64,000 nucleotides of DNA from Bacillus massilinigeriensis. Lineage in GTDB: Bacteria; Bacillota; Bacilli; Bacillales; Cytobacillaceae. Position numbers and translations under genes: made by a program. The notes under the pieces were generated by a model. It searched no databases and was not told the origin of the DNA. It was given only the letters and a program-made list of their open reading frames with translations. Shown piece by piece: positions 41,833 through 51,147 of this stretch (position 1 is its first letter; each line of letters starts with the position of its first letter). The stretch is taken from the NCBI RefSeq assembly GCF_900111815.1, contig NZ_LT630004.1:526611-590610 (forward strand). Direction: 5' to 3'.

Positions 41833-43212
41833 ATGATAGAGAAGAAGTTAAAAGAGATAGCAGCGCTAGTTTCAGGCGATTTTCGCGAAGAGTTCGGCGA
41901 CGTTGCTGTTGGCGGAGTCTCAATCGATACCCGTAAGATTTCAAAAGGCAATCTTTTCATTCCTTTCAAAGGTGAGAAGACGGACGGCCACCGATTTGTG
42001 GAAGAAGCCATAAAGAGCGGTGCGCATGCTTCGCTTTGGCAGAAGGATGTCCCGAATGCTCCGGAACATCTGCCGATCATTCTGGTGGACGATACGCTTG
42101 CAGCACTCCAGGAACTTGCCAGAGGATATAGGGACGAGCTTGACGTCAAAATCCTTGGGATTACTGGGAGTAATGGCAAAACAACGACGAAGGATATGAC
42201 AGCAAATCTTCTTGCACGAAAGTATAAAGTGCAAAAAACAGAAGGAAATTATAACAACCATATTGGCCTGCCGTTAACCATCCTTGGACTTCGCCGAGAT
42301 ACTGAGGTTGCTGTCCTTGAAATGGGGATGAGCAGCAAAGGCGAGATTGAGCTTTTGACAAAACTGGCACGTCCTGATGCGGTCATCATTACAAATATCG
42401 GCGAGGCGCACCTGCTTGATCTTGGATCCCGCGAAGCGATTGCGGATGCGAAGCTTGAGATTATCCAAGGGTTAAAGGGCGGCGGAGAGATTATTTTCCA
42501 TGGCGATGAGCCATTGCTTCAGGAGCGATTAAAGAATTACAGCGGGGATGGGACGCTGAAGACATTTGGGAAAAATCATGACAATGATCTTTATCCTGTG
42601 AAAATGGAGCAGGTGGCAGGCGGAAGCAATTTCGTGACGAACAAAAGCGATTTTGTTTTCCATTTGCCTGTTCTTGGTACACATAATATTCTTAATGCAC
42701 TTGCAGCAATGCTTGCGGCCGAGTTCCTTGGAGTGCCATTTGACAGCATGGGTGATGGTTTCGCGGGCTTGAAACTAACAAGCATGAGGATGGAAATGGT
42801 AGAAGGAAAGCACGGAGAGAAAATCATCAACGATGCCTACAACGCAAGCCCGACTGCTATGAAGGCGGCCATTGACCTTGTTTCCAATCTGACTGGTTTC
42901 CAGCGTAAAATCCTTGTTCTGGGGGATATGCTGGAGCTGGGACCACTTGAAGCGGAATACCATGAGCAAATTGGGAAAGAGCTGGAGGCTGGTAAAATCC
43001 AGTATGTTTTCACCTACGGAAAACTCGGCGCGTATATCGCAAAAGGGGCTGCCGAAGTACTGGGTGAGGAGCATGTTTTTGCTTTTCAGAATAAAACGCT
43101 CCTATCTGAAAAGCTAAAAGAGTATGTGAACAGTGAAACGTTGCTCCTAGTAAAAGCCTCACGTGGAATGAGACTTGAGGAAGTCGTTTTTTCCTTGCAG
43201 CAGGAAGGTTGA
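41833..43212 (+). CDS. murF: MurF: UDP-MurNAc-tripeptide--D-alanyl-D-alanine ligase
   Basis: Adds the D-Ala-D-Ala made by Ddl to the cytoplasmic peptidoglycan precursor. The 459 residues show the Mur ligase layout: N-terminal UDP-binding domain with SIDTRKISKGNLFIPFKG, the ATP-binding P-loop GITGSNGKTTTKDM, EMGMSSKGEI, and a C-terminal domain with NDAYNASPTAMKAAID and LGDMLELG. ATG 41833 has AGGAGGAAAG upstream. Gene order ddl-murF is conserved in Bacillus. Confidence 0.96.
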   Translation: MIEKKLKEIAALVSGDFREEFGDVAVGGVSIDTRKISKGNLFIPFKGEKTDGHRFVEEAIKSGAHASLWQKDVPNAPEHLPIILVDDTLAALQELARGYRDELDVKILGITGSNGKTTTKDMTANLLARKYKVQKTEGNYNNHIGLPLTILGLRRDTEVAVLEMGMSSKGEIELLTKLARPDAVIITNIGEAHLLDLGSREAIADAKLEIIQGLKGGGEIIFHGDEPLLQERLKNYSGDGTLKTFGKNHDNDLYPVKMEQVAGGSNFVTNKSDFVFHLPVLGTHNILNALAAMLAAEFLGVPFDSMGDGFAGLKLTSMRMEMVEGKHGEKIINDAYNASPTAMKAAIDLVSNLTGFQRKILVLGDMLELGPLEAEYHEQIGKELEAGKIQYVFTYGKLGAYIAKGAAEVLGEEHVFAFQNKTLLSEKLKEYVNSETLLLVKASRGMRLEEVVFSLQQEG

Positions 43213-43662
43213 AATCAAGGATAAAGGGATATGATAATGATTGTGGCAGTCCAAAATTATTTTTTCCTTAAATTACCAAAGTTTATTGCCGCATTGGGAG
43301 GGAAGGATTAGAGAAGAAAATAACCTGTCTGTTATTCCTCTTTCATTGCAATCCCTTCCTGTGGGTGGTAAGATTAACATCAAGTGTCTACGTAAGAAAA
43401 TCCTGTTAATGGACATACTCCCGTACTGGAGAATGTCTTTTTTGCTACTATCAGTTGCGCGCAGTATGTCTGCCCCGTATCGTGACTCTGACGGAAACAG
43501 CATTTCATCAAGCGCTGCCGCCTTCAAATTTCAAACCGCGCGCTGGCACCTCGCCTTTCACAGGTGTACAATTTAACCAGATACTGCAATGACCTGAGAT
43601 ATACTTAAAGCCACTTAAAAATGATATAAATTAAATGCAGAAATAAAGGAGAATGAGCAAAG
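43213..43662 (+). other. Intergenic region between murF and cshA
   Basis: Besides the terminator at 43411 and the cshA ribosome binding site at the right end, I see no supported feature. A frame at 43241-43576 has no ribosome binding site and runs through the terminator. Confidence 0.5.
43411..43443 (+). terminator. Rho-independent terminator after murF
   Basis: GACATACTCC (43412-43421) and GGAGAATGTC (43428-43437) pair with one mismatch, followed by six T residues. Confidence 0.8.
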
Positions 43663-45120
43663 TTGACAATGTTTGAAGATTTAGGTATTAGCCAAGCAAC
43701 ATTAAAATCGCTTAAAAAAATGGGATTCGAAGAAGCAACACCAATTCAGACTGAAACGATTCCAGTGAGTTTGGCAAACAAGGACTTGATTGGACAGGCG
43801 CAGACAGGAACAGGAAAGACTGCGGCATTCGGTATACCGCTTATCGATAAGATTAAGAAGGAAAACCGTGTCATCCAAGGAATCATCATTGCTCCTACTA
43901 GGGAGCTAGCAGTTCAGGTTTCCGAGGAGCTATACAAAATCGGTGCTGGCAAGCGAATTGGCGTGCTCGCAATCTATGGCGGACAGGATATCAACCGTCA
44001 AATCCGCGCGTTGAAAAAAGGCCCGCATATCATTGTTGGTACTCCGGGACGTTTGCTTGACCACATTAAAAGGAAGACACTTCGCCTTGATACAGTAGAA
44101 ACAGTCATCCTGGACGAAGCGGATGAAATGTTGAATATGGGCTTCATCGAGGATATCGAAAGCATTCTCGCATCCATTCCAAGCGAGCGCCAGACATTGC
44201 TGTTCTCAGCAACAATGCCTGTGCCAATCCGCAAGATTGCAGAGCGCTTCATGAAAGATCCAGAAGTCATCCGAGTGAAGACGAAGGAAATGACTGTTCC
44301 TCTTATCGATCAATACTATGTAGAAGTGCAGGAAAAAAACAAATTCGATGTTCTGACAAGGCTGCTTGACATTCAATCACCAGAGCTTGCTATCGTCTTC
44401 GGCCGTACGAAGCGCCGTGTCGATGAGCTTTCTGAAGCGCTGAATCTTCGCGGCTATACAGCGGAAGGTATCCACGGCGATCTGACACAGGCAAAAAGGA
44501 TGTCCGTCCTACGTAAGTTTAAAGAAGGCTCCATCGATGTTCTTGTTGCCACAGACGTTGCCGCACGTGGTCTGGACATTTCCGGTGTTACTCACGTCTA
44601 TAACTTTGACATCCCTCAAGATCCAGAAAGCTATGTCCACCGTATTGGACGTACTGGCCGTGCAGGTAAGCAAGGTATGGCAATGACATTCGTCAATCCG
44701 CGTGAAAAATCTTACCTGGAAGTAGTAGAGCGCACAACAAAGAAAAAAATGCAGCGCATGAATGCACCAACGCTTGATCAAGCATTGGAAGGCCAGCAAA
44801 GGGCGGTCGTCGAAAAAATTGTTCAGACTATCGAGTCGAACAACCTTCAATACTATCGCCAGGCTGCCAACGAGCTTCTTGAAAATAATGACCCGGTAAC
44901 AGTTGTGGCTTCCGTCCTGAAGCTGATGACTAAAGAACCGGATACAACCCCTGTTGTCTTAACAGAAGAAAAGCCGCTTCCAATGCGCAACAAGAAGTTC
45001 TCTGACAGAAGAAGAGGACAAGAATCGTATAACAAAGGCAAAAAAGGTCCATTCAAGCCGCGTACAGGCGGTGGAAAGCGCCAAGGATCTTCTAACAAAA
45101 CATCTCGTACACCAAGATAA
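43663..45120 (+). CDS. cshA: CshA: DEAD-box ATP-dependent RNA helicase
   Basis: A 485-residue RNA helicase of the CshA type, which in Bacillus works in cold adaptation, ribosome biogenesis and the RNA degradosome. Q motif [11 protein letters not shown], Walker [19 protein letters not shown] box (LDEADEML), SAT, and [10 protein letters not shown] are all present, followed by a basic C-terminal tail rich in Gly, Lys and Arg. Start TTG 43663 (M-T-M-F) is favoured because GGAG lies 11 nt upstream; ATG 43669 is the alternative. In the conserved location between murF and uvsE/ydbS. Confidence 0.95.
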   Translation: MTMFEDLGISQATLKSLKKMGFEEATPIQTETIPVSLANKDLIGQAQTGTGKTAAFGIPLIDKIKKENRVIQGIIIAPTRELAVQVSEELYKIGAGKRIGVLAIYGGQDINRQIRALKKGPHIIVGTPGRLLDHIKRKTLRLDTVETVILDEADEMLNMGFIEDIESILASIPSERQTLLFSATMPVPIRKIAERFMKDPEVIRVKTKEMTVPLIDQYYVEVQEKNKFDVLTRLLDIQSPELAIVFGRTKRRVDELSEALNLRGYTAEGIHGDLTQAKRMSVLRKFKEGSIDVLVATDVAARGLDISGVTHVYNFDIPQDPESYVHRIGRTGRAGKQGMAMTFVNPREKSYLEVVERTTKKKMQRMNAPTLDQALEGQQRAVVEKIVQTIESNNLQYYRQAANELLENNDPVTVVASVLKLMTKEPDTTPVVLTEEKPLPMRNKKFSDRRRGQESYNKGKKGPFKPRTGGGKRQGSSNKTSRTPR

Positions 45121-45125
45121 TAGTG

Positions 45126-45157
45126 AAGGCATGCTGCTTGCGGCATGCCTTTTTTTG
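45126..45157 (+). terminator. Rho-independent terminator after cshA
   Basis: AAGGCATGC and GCATGCCTT (45143-45151) form a 9-bp stem followed by seven T residues. Confidence 0.92.
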
Positions 45158-45344
45158 TTTTAGCGGAGGGTCATGCGGAAGGAAGAGCGCATTGTTCCGT
45201 GATATGGCGGATGAATTGGCTGTATCTCGGGGAAATCGCTCAAGTTTGGGTTCTCAACGATTTCTGCTAATCAGGAGAGGCTTTCTCGCTCTCGCATGGC
45301 GGAGTCAACCAGTTTTTGAGGTAAATCGCTTCCCTGATCGAGTT

Positions 45345-45585
45345 ATCAGCCAACTTCGGGCGAGAATCAACCAAACTTGGCGAAAAATCAGCCAACTTCG
45401 GGCGAAAATCAACCACGCTTGGCGAAAATCAGCCAACTTCGGGCGAGAATCAACCAAGCTTGGCGAAAAATCAGCCAACTTCGGGCGAGAATCAACCAAG
45501 CTTGGCGAAAAATCAGCCAACTTCGGACGAGAATCAACCAAGCTTGGCGAAAAATCAGCCAACTTTGCGCGAAAATCAACCAACA
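45345..45585 (+). repeat. 21-bp-period array, family 2, twelve units
   Basis: Units starting ATCAGCC or ATCAACC lie at 45345, 45366, 45387, 45408, 45428, 45449, 45470, 45491, 45512, 45533, 45554 and 45575. The period is 21 except one 20-bp step. Two unit types alternate: ATCAGCCAACTTCGGGCGAR and ATCAACCAAGCTTGGCGAAA, giving a 42-bp super-period. The 20-bp step breaks the reading frame that otherwise stays open, so this is not a protein repeat. It fills the gap between the cshA terminator and uvsE; nothing else is supported in 45158-45789. Confidence 0.9.
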
Positions 45586-45789
45586 GCAGCCGTGGCGCCT
45601 TTTTTATCAAGGTTACTCCTGTTTTGGGCGGTGCGGTGAGCGGAGTCCAGCGCCATTGTGCGGAAATCACTCATAGCTACCAGTGCACGCTTTCCGTGAT
45701 CATTGCGCCGAACAGAATGCTGTCCCAGCGGCGGCAGCCTAGCAAAATCGGGCATACTATTCCTAATACCCAAAAAAGGGGGATGGCAG

Positions 45790-46758
45790 ATGACGATCAT
45801 TAAACTGGGGTATGTGGCGATGAGCATGGAGCTGAAGAATGCCTCGCCTTCGAAGACGATGACATTTCGGCAGTTTTCACAAATACCAGACCGGGAGGCA
45901 GCGATTCGGAAGCTTGAGCGGATTGCGGTTTCCAACCTGCATAATTGCCTGAGGCTTTTGAGGCATAACAAGGCTAATGGAATAGAATTTTTTCGCTTAA
46001 GTTCGAAGCTGATCCCCTTAGCGAACCATGATGAACTAAGTGATTGGGATTACATGGCGCCGCTTCGGGAATCGCTCCAAGAGATAAAGAGTTTCTTAAA
46101 AGAAAGCCAGATGAGGGTGGACTTTCATCCAGATCATTTTGTCCTCTTGAACGCGGCCAAAACGGATATTCTGCAAGTATCCGTCAAAACGCTGGCACTG
46201 CATCGAAGGCTGCTTGCAGGAATGGGCATTGACACAACGCACCGATGCGTTCTTCATGTCGGAGGCGCTTATGAGAACAAGGAAAAAGCGTTGGAACAGT
46301 TTATCGAGAATTGGGGTAGGATTCCGCTGGCAATTCAAAAAATGATGATGCTTGAGAATGACGATAAGAGCTTCACGATGAACGATACGCTATACCTATG
46401 CGAGAAGCTCGGTATTCCACATGTGTTCGACTATCACCATCACCTCGCAAATCCTGGAGAAGAAGACTGGAAGGAACATTGGCAGAGAACGATAGCAACA
46501 TGGGAGCAGTCTCCGCTGCCGGTAAAAATGCATATTTCCAGTCCGCGTTGTACAGACAACTATCGCGCTCATGCTGACTATATCGATCCTGCCATGTTCA
46601 TGGAATTTTTGCATGGAATAAAAGGATCACTTCCGGAAGTTCATTGCATGATTGAGGCGAAGCAAAAAGATTTGGCTCTGTTCAAGTTAGCGGAGGATCT
46701 TTCCACTGAAACCGGAATGGAAAGACTCGGACCAGCAACTTTCAGAATCGGGCGATGA
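45790..46758 (+). CDS. uvsE: UvsE: UV DNA damage endonuclease
   Basis: A 322-residue TIM-barrel nuclease that nicks DNA 5' of UV photoproducts in an excision repair pathway independent of UvrABC. Characteristic segments: KLGYVAMSMELKNASPSKTMTFRQF, FRLSSKLIPLANH, RVDFHPDHFVLLN and LHVGGAYENKEKALEQF, with metal ligands in ENDDKSFT and FDYHHH. ATG 45790 begins MTIIKLGYVAMS with GGGGG upstream; the longer frame extends into the repeat-flanking sequence. Its position just after cshA differs from the ydbS neighbour in B. subtilis only by this gene. Confidence 0.94.
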   Translation: MTIIKLGYVAMSMELKNASPSKTMTFRQFSQIPDREAAIRKLERIAVSNLHNCLRLLRHNKANGIEFFRLSSKLIPLANHDELSDWDYMAPLRESLQEIKSFLKESQMRVDFHPDHFVLLNAAKTDILQVSVKTLALHRRLLAGMGIDTTHRCVLHVGGAYENKEKALEQFIENWGRIPLAIQKMMMLENDDKSFTMNDTLYLCEKLGIPHVFDYHHHLANPGEEDWKEHWQRTIATWEQSPLPVKMHISSPRCTDNYRAHADYIDPAMFMEFLHGIKGSLPEVHCMIEAKQKDLALFKLAEDLSTETGMERLGPATFRIGR

Positions 46759-46846
46759 TTCCTATATCTTTGAAAAATCCTCCCCTCCAGAAGCAGGTTT
46801 ACGATATACTGAAGGTGCTATAAACAGAAGGCGGGAGGTAATTAGT

Positions 46847-47326
46847 ATGGTATTAGAACCGCAAACAAAAATTTCGGAACGTGCCCTTACTGTCTGGAGA
46901 GTAACAGGGGCAATTGCATTTTTGATTGTATTGCTTGTGGGAGGGGGAATTATTGTGCCAGCCGTCATTTTTGACTGGCCGATCTGGATTATTCCGGCAG
47001 TGGTCGCCATTTGCCTGCTTCACGGCTACATGGCGATTTGGTTTGTTCCAAAGCTTCGCTGGAAGCGCTGGCGTTATGAAGTGAGAGATCAGGAAGTAGA
47101 GCTGCAGCACGGTGTGTTTATTGTGAAACGGACACTCGTTCCAATGATCCGCGTCCAGCATGTGGACACAAAGCAAGGTCCGCTGCTGCGAAAATATGGG
47201 CTTGCTAGCGTGGCAGTTTCCACTGCCGCAACAGTGCACGAAATCCCAGCTCTTGAGATTGAAGAAGCTGAACAGCTGAGGGTTTTCATCTCAAGGCTTG
47301 CTAGGGTGGCGGAAGAAGATGTCTGA
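46847..47326 (+). CDS. ydbS: YdbS: PH domain membrane protein (syntenic copy)
   Basis: A 159-residue protein with two N-terminal hydrophobic segments (about 24-45 and 48-66) and one bPH2 domain (KRWRYEVRDQEVELQHGVFIVKRTLVPMIRVQHVDT). It sits in the conserved cshA-ydbS-ydbT-ydcA order and is thus the orthologue; the copy at 21972 is a paralogue with the same layout. ATG 46847 has GGGAGG upstream. Coupled to ydbT by an 8-nt overlap. Confidence 0.9.
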   Translation: MVLEPQTKISERALTVWRVTGAIAFLIVLLVGGGIIVPAVIFDWPIWIIPAVVAICLLHGYMAIWFVPKLRWKRWRYEVRDQEVELQHGVFIVKRTLVPMIRVQHVDTKQGPLLRKYGLASVAVSTAATVHEIPALEIEEAEQLRVFISRLARVAEEDV

Positions 47327-48749
47327 GCCAAAGAGGATGCATCCTATCGCCGCTGTTCTGAATACGGTTCGACAAATTAAGGATATGATTGTTCCGTTCG
47401 GTGTATTTGTGATTTTTGGAAGCAATAATTTTGATTTGGGTTATTTGGTTGGTGCGCTTGGGGTAGCGATCCTTTTTCTCGTTGCCGGAGTTATCTCCTG
47501 GTATCGATTTACCTATCGCATCGAGGAAGGAGAGCTGAGGATTGAGTACGGCCTTTTCGTCAAGCACAAACGATATATTCCATTTGAACGAATTCAAAGT
47601 CTTGATTATTCGGAAGGCATTCTTCAGCGGATCTTCGGCCTTGTAAAGGTTACAGTCGAAACCGCAGGGTCGACGGGGGGCGGCAAAGGAGATGCGGAGC
47701 TTGTTGCGATCACCAAAAAAGAAGCAGGCGTCATCCAAGAAATGCTCGTTCGAGCGAAGTCACAAAAAACTGCGGATGCAGAAAGCTTAGAGGAGACAAA
47801 CGGGTCTGTTATCTATAGGATGACAGGCAAAGAGCTTGTCCTGCTTGCAACCACTTCTGGCGGGATGGGGGTAATTCTTTCTGCTGTCTTTGCTTTTGCA
47901 TTTCAATTGGATGAAGTCATTCCTTATAAAAAGATTTTCAAAGACGTATCAGAATACGCTGCAAAAGGGATGGCCTTCATTGCTCTTGCTGTGTTCATCG
48001 TCCTATTTCTCGCATGGGCAGCATCTGTCGTAGCGACGCTTGTGAAATACGCGAATTATAAGGTGAAAAAGGTAGGGGAAGACCTTGTCATTACAAGGGG
48101 CTTGCTGGAGAAGCGGCAATTCACCATTCCGCTGAACAGAATACAGGCAGTAAGGATTGTCGAGAATCCACTTCGGCAAATTTTCGGTCTTGCATCAGCT
48201 TCTGTCCATAGTGCTGGTGGCTCTGCCGGGAACGTAGAAAGCTGGAAAGTACTCGTTCTCCCAGTCATCAAAAAAGACAAGATTCCTGCACTTTTAGAAC
48301 CATACTTGGAAGGCTATCAACTAGCGCCGGCTCTGAAAGGATTGCCGCGCCAATCGCTCCGCCGGTATATCTTCAGAGGCTGGATCATGGCAGCGCCGCT
48401 CGTAATCCTTGCTCTCGTCTTTTTTAAAGAGTGGGGCTTGCTGTCATTCTTGCTGTTTGCCATTTCTGCGCCCTGGTCATGGTTGAGTTTTAAAGACGCA
48501 GGTTTTTGTCTTGAAGACGACAGCCTGACTTTGCGGGCGAGAGGCTTCTCTCGCCAAACAGTGATGATGAAAAAGAAAAAAGTACAATCGCTCACGCTTG
48601 TCGAAAGTCCTTTTCAGAAAAAGAAAGAACTTTCCACTATTACCGCAGCGGTAAAATCAGGGGCGGGGGCGTCCGGCGGGAAAGTGATGGACATGGATAA
48701 AGACGATGCACAAAGTGTCTACCACTGGTTCTCAAGAGAGGAAAGCTAA
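47319..48749 (+). CDS. ydbT: YdbT: PH domain membrane protein (syntenic copy)
   Basis: A 476-residue membrane protein with several paired hydrophobic segments and repeated bPH2 modules: YRIEEGELRIEYGLFVKHKRYIPFERIQSLDY, YKVKKVGEDLVITRGLLEKRQFTIP, and a third starting FCLEDDSLTLRARGFSRQT. YdbS/YdbT are reported to aid resistance to certain peptide antibiotics; nothing here tests that. ATG 47319 (MSEPKRMHPI) is used; a TTG at 47298 is an alternative. Confidence 0.9.
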   Translation: MSEPKRMHPIAAVLNTVRQIKDMIVPFGVFVIFGSNNFDLGYLVGALGVAILFLVAGVISWYRFTYRIEEGELRIEYGLFVKHKRYIPFERIQSLDYSEGILQRIFGLVKVTVETAGSTGGGKGDAELVAITKKEAGVIQEMLVRAKSQKTADAESLEETNGSVIYRMTGKELVLLATTSGGMGVILSAVFAFAFQLDEVIPYKKIFKDVSEYAAKGMAFIALAVFIVLFLAWAASVVATLVKYANYKVKKVGEDLVITRGLLEKRQFTIPLNRIQAVRIVENPLRQIFGLASASVHSAGGSAGNVESWKVLVLPVIKKDKIPALLEPYLEGYQLAPALKGLPRQSLRRYIFRGWIMAAPLVILALVFFKEWGLLSFLLFAISAPWSWLSFKDAGFCLEDDSLTLRARGFSRQTVMMKKKKVQSLTLVESPFQKKKELSTITAAVKSGAGASGGKVMDMDKDDAQSVYHWFSREES

Positions 48750-48753
48750 TCTC

Positions 48754-49341
48754 CTATACTTTAGGAAGCGTTAGCCTCCCCGCAAGGAATCCTGCAATCA
48801 GTCCAAAGATATGGGCGGTGACGTTGATATCCTTCTGGATAAAAGTCATGACAACACCAATCGCTGCGATTGTCAAAATGACTTGGGAATTTTCGTTTGA
48901 CAATAAATCTTTCCGAAATAAGGACATGGCAATATAGTAGCCGAAAAGTCCAAAAATCGCTCCGCTTGCTCCGACATGGATGTAAGTGAGCGGTTCCAGG
49001 AAGAATGTCGCCACATTAGCAAGCACACCTGTGACAAGGTAGACTGCAAGAAATTTTGCTTTGCCGAGCATCTGTTCCAATGCAGGCCCAAACAGCACGA
49101 GCGAAAAACTGTTGAACAAAACATGGGTGAAACCGGCATGAACGAATATGGGGGTGACAAGCCTCCAGAATTCTCCTTCAGCGATGTAGAGGTTAACACC
49201 CGACAGCAGTTCGAATACTTGCAGTGTAGGCAAAAAAGGCAAAGCTGTTAGGATATAGAGAATCAAGTGAATCAGGATGATGGCGGTAATCGCCGGATAG
49301 TAGCGAATAAACTCATTGAAACTCTCCGTGCGCGAGAACAT
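48754..49341 (-). CDS. ydcA: YdcA: rhomboid family intramembrane serine protease
   Basis: A 195-residue membrane protein with six hydrophobic segments. The catalytic serine lies in VGASGAIFG and the catalytic histidine in NVTAHIFGLIAGF; the WR motif FWRLVTP and HAGFTHVLFNSFSL complete the rhomboid signature. It would cleave membrane proteins; substrates unknown. Transcribed opposite to its neighbours, convergent with ydbT and divergent from acpS, as in B. subtilis. Confidence 0.93.
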   Translation of the reverse strand: MFSRTESFNEFIRYYPAITAIILIHLILYILTALPFLPTLQVFELLSGVNLYIAEGEFWRLVTPIFVHAGFTHVLFNSFSLVLFGPALEQMLGKAKFLAVYLVTGVLANVATFFLEPLTYIHVGASGAIFGLFGYYIAMSLFRKDLLSNENSQVILTIAAIGVVMTFIQKDINVTAHIFGLIAGFLAGRLTLPKV

Positions 49342-49455
49342 ATACTTCCTCCTTTCTATGCTTATACTATTAGAATAGCCTTTTTTGATAAGGCAAGGCT
49401 AGAACCAGTACTTATTTTTATGATAATGATGATTTTTTTAGAAGGATGATGAACG

Positions 49456-49806
49456 ATGATTAAAGGTACGGGAATTGATATCGTGGAAATCAGCAGGGTG
49501 GCCGAACTGCTTGAGAAGCAGCCAAAGTTTGTGTCGCGGATATTGACAGTAGAGGAGCGCGTGGTATTCTCAAAGCTGAGCGGAGCAAGGAGACTGGAGT
49601 ATTTCGCCGGCCGATTTGCGGCAAAAGAAGCGTATGCTAAGGCTGCTGGCACAGGAATTGGTGCCTCGCTGTCTTTCCTCGATATCGAGACTGGAAATAC
49701 ACAAGAGGGCCGACCAGTCATTTTGCGCCCGCAAACCGATAGTGTCCATCTATCCATTTCTCACAGCAGGGAATACGCGGTAGCCCAAGTTATCATTGAA
49801 GCTTAG
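49456..49806 (+). CDS. acpS: AcpS: holo-acyl-carrier-protein synthase
   Basis: A 116-residue trimer-forming enzyme that transfers 4'-phosphopantetheine from CoA to the acyl carrier protein. Motifs [12 protein letters not shown] at the N-terminus, [20 protein letters not shown] (metal and CoA site) and [16 protein letters not shown] at the end are all intact. Start ATG 49456. Length equals the family norm. Confidence 0.96.
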   Translation: MIKGTGIDIVEISRVAELLEKQPKFVSRILTVEERVVFSKLSGARRLEYFAGRFAAKEAYAKAAGTGIGASLSFLDIETGNTQEGRPVILRPQTDSVHLSISHSREYAVAQVIIEA

Positions 49807-49993
49807 ACTGATATCCTATGGTGGACAATATTTTAGAATAAACCCTTTGGTTGTCTCATATATTCGTAGTGCAACAGGGGAGACAAGACTAGGCGGCGGG
49901 AAAATGGGGCATGAAGACTCATGCTGCCGGAAGTTTCATCCTGTCTTTTCTTTCCCTTTCCTATTGATATAAGACCAAAAAAGGGGTGGAAGA

Positions 49994-51016
49994 ATGAAGA
50001 GGAAGTTTTTGCTGATTCTCGCCGGACTAATGGTTGTATTTTCACTGGCAGCGTGCGGAGCGAAGTCTCAGCAATCAGTTGTTAAGGACCTTGATGGAAA
50101 GCTTTCGGGTTTGAAGAGCTATAAGGCTAAGGCGAAAATGACGCTTGAAATGGGCACGGAACCGCAAGTGTACGATGTGGAGATATGGCATAAGGATCCT
50201 TCCTTTTACAGAGTCAATCTAAAGAACGCCAAGAAGGACCAAAGCCAGATGATTCTCAGGAATAAAGAAGGAGTATTTGTCCTGACTCCTGCCTTGAATA
50301 AAAGCTTCAAGTTTCAGAGCAATTGGCCGCAAAACAGCAGCCAAGCCTATTTATACGAGTCATTGGTCCAGGATATTCTCGAAGATAAAGAAGCCAAATT
50401 TTCCGCTACGAAAGAACATTATGTCTTTGAAACGAAAACGCGTTACCAGAACAATAAAATGCTTCCGCTGCAAGAAATTACCCTTGATAAAAAAAGCCTT
50501 GCTCCTGTCAGTGTGAAGGTAATGGATTCTGACCGGAAAGCGCTCGTTAAGGTGGAATTCTCAAATGTGAAGTTTGGAGCAGAGTTCGATAATAACGCTT
50601 TTGATATGAAAAAGAATCTTGCGGCATCTCAGCTGGAGGTTCCTGTAATGGGAGAAGCAAAAGGAGATAAAAAGGAATTCTCCGTTAAGTACCCTCTTGC
50701 AGAACTGCCTGGAGTCACGCTGAAAGGGGAAAAAGAGATGAAGACGGAGGATGGAAAGAGGATGGTCCTGACCTATGAGGGGAAGGATAAATCCTTCACC
50801 ATCATCCAGGAAAAAACGGATGTCATGCCAACCTCCGCATCGCCCATCAGCGTAAACGGGGAACCTGTTGATCTAGGTTTCACCATTGGTTCCATGACAG
50901 GTAACAGCATCAAGTGGACGCATGATGGGGTGGACTACACCCTTGCTTCCACCAACCTGACACCAGAAGAAATGGAGATGGTTGCCGAATCAGTCCAGGC
51001 AGACGCTGTGAAATAA
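49994..51016 (+). CDS. ydcC: YdcC: LolA-like/DUF4367-type lipoprotein
   Basis: A 340-residue lipoprotein at the outer face of the membrane. The signal peptide ends in lipobox LAAC (Cys 21). The rest, about 35-340, resembles the LolA/outer-membrane lipoprotein carrier fold annotated for B. subtilis YdcC: SGLKSYKAKAKMTLEMGTEP, then VYDVEIWHKDPSFYRV. Its role in a Gram-positive is unknown. ATG 49994 with AAGGGGTGG upstream, ends with a terminator. Confidence 0.88.
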   Translation: MKRKFLLILAGLMVVFSLAACGAKSQQSVVKDLDGKLSGLKSYKAKAKMTLEMGTEPQVYDVEIWHKDPSFYRVNLKNAKKDQSQMILRNKEGVFVLTPALNKSFKFQSNWPQNSSQAYLYESLVQDILEDKEAKFSATKEHYVFETKTRYQNNKMLPLQEITLDKKSLAPVSVKVMDSDRKALVKVEFSNVKFGAEFDNNAFDMKKNLAASQLEVPVMGEAKGDKKEFSVKYPLAELPGVTLKGEKEMKTEDGKRMVLTYEGKDKSFTIIQEKTDVMPTSASPISVNGEPVDLGFTIGSMTGNSIKWTHDGVDYTLASTNLTPEEMEMVAESVQADAVK

Positions 51017-51026
51017 GATGCCACAG

Positions 51027-51062
51027 AGCAGGCTCTCTTCGCTGTAGAGCCTGCTTTTTTTC
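51027..51062 (+). terminator. Rho-independent terminator after ydcC
   Basis: AGCAGGCTCT (51027-51036) and AGAGCCTGCT (51046-51055) form a perfect 10-bp stem followed by seven T residues. Confidence 0.93.
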
Positions 51063-51147
51063 GTAAAAAATAACCATTTGACAATAGACTGCCATGGTTT
51101 GATAATGGTACGAGGAGAAATTGAACGGAATAAAGGAAGTGCAGTAA

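Noticed and set aside
43241..43576. 111-codon frame between murF and cshA
   Set aside because: No ribosome binding site, runs through the murF terminator, and the sequence looks unlike a protein.
45123..45803. 226-codon plus-strand frame over the family 2 array
   Set aside because: The 20-bp step changes the repeated peptide mid-way, it starts inside the cshA terminator, and no ribosome binding site is present.
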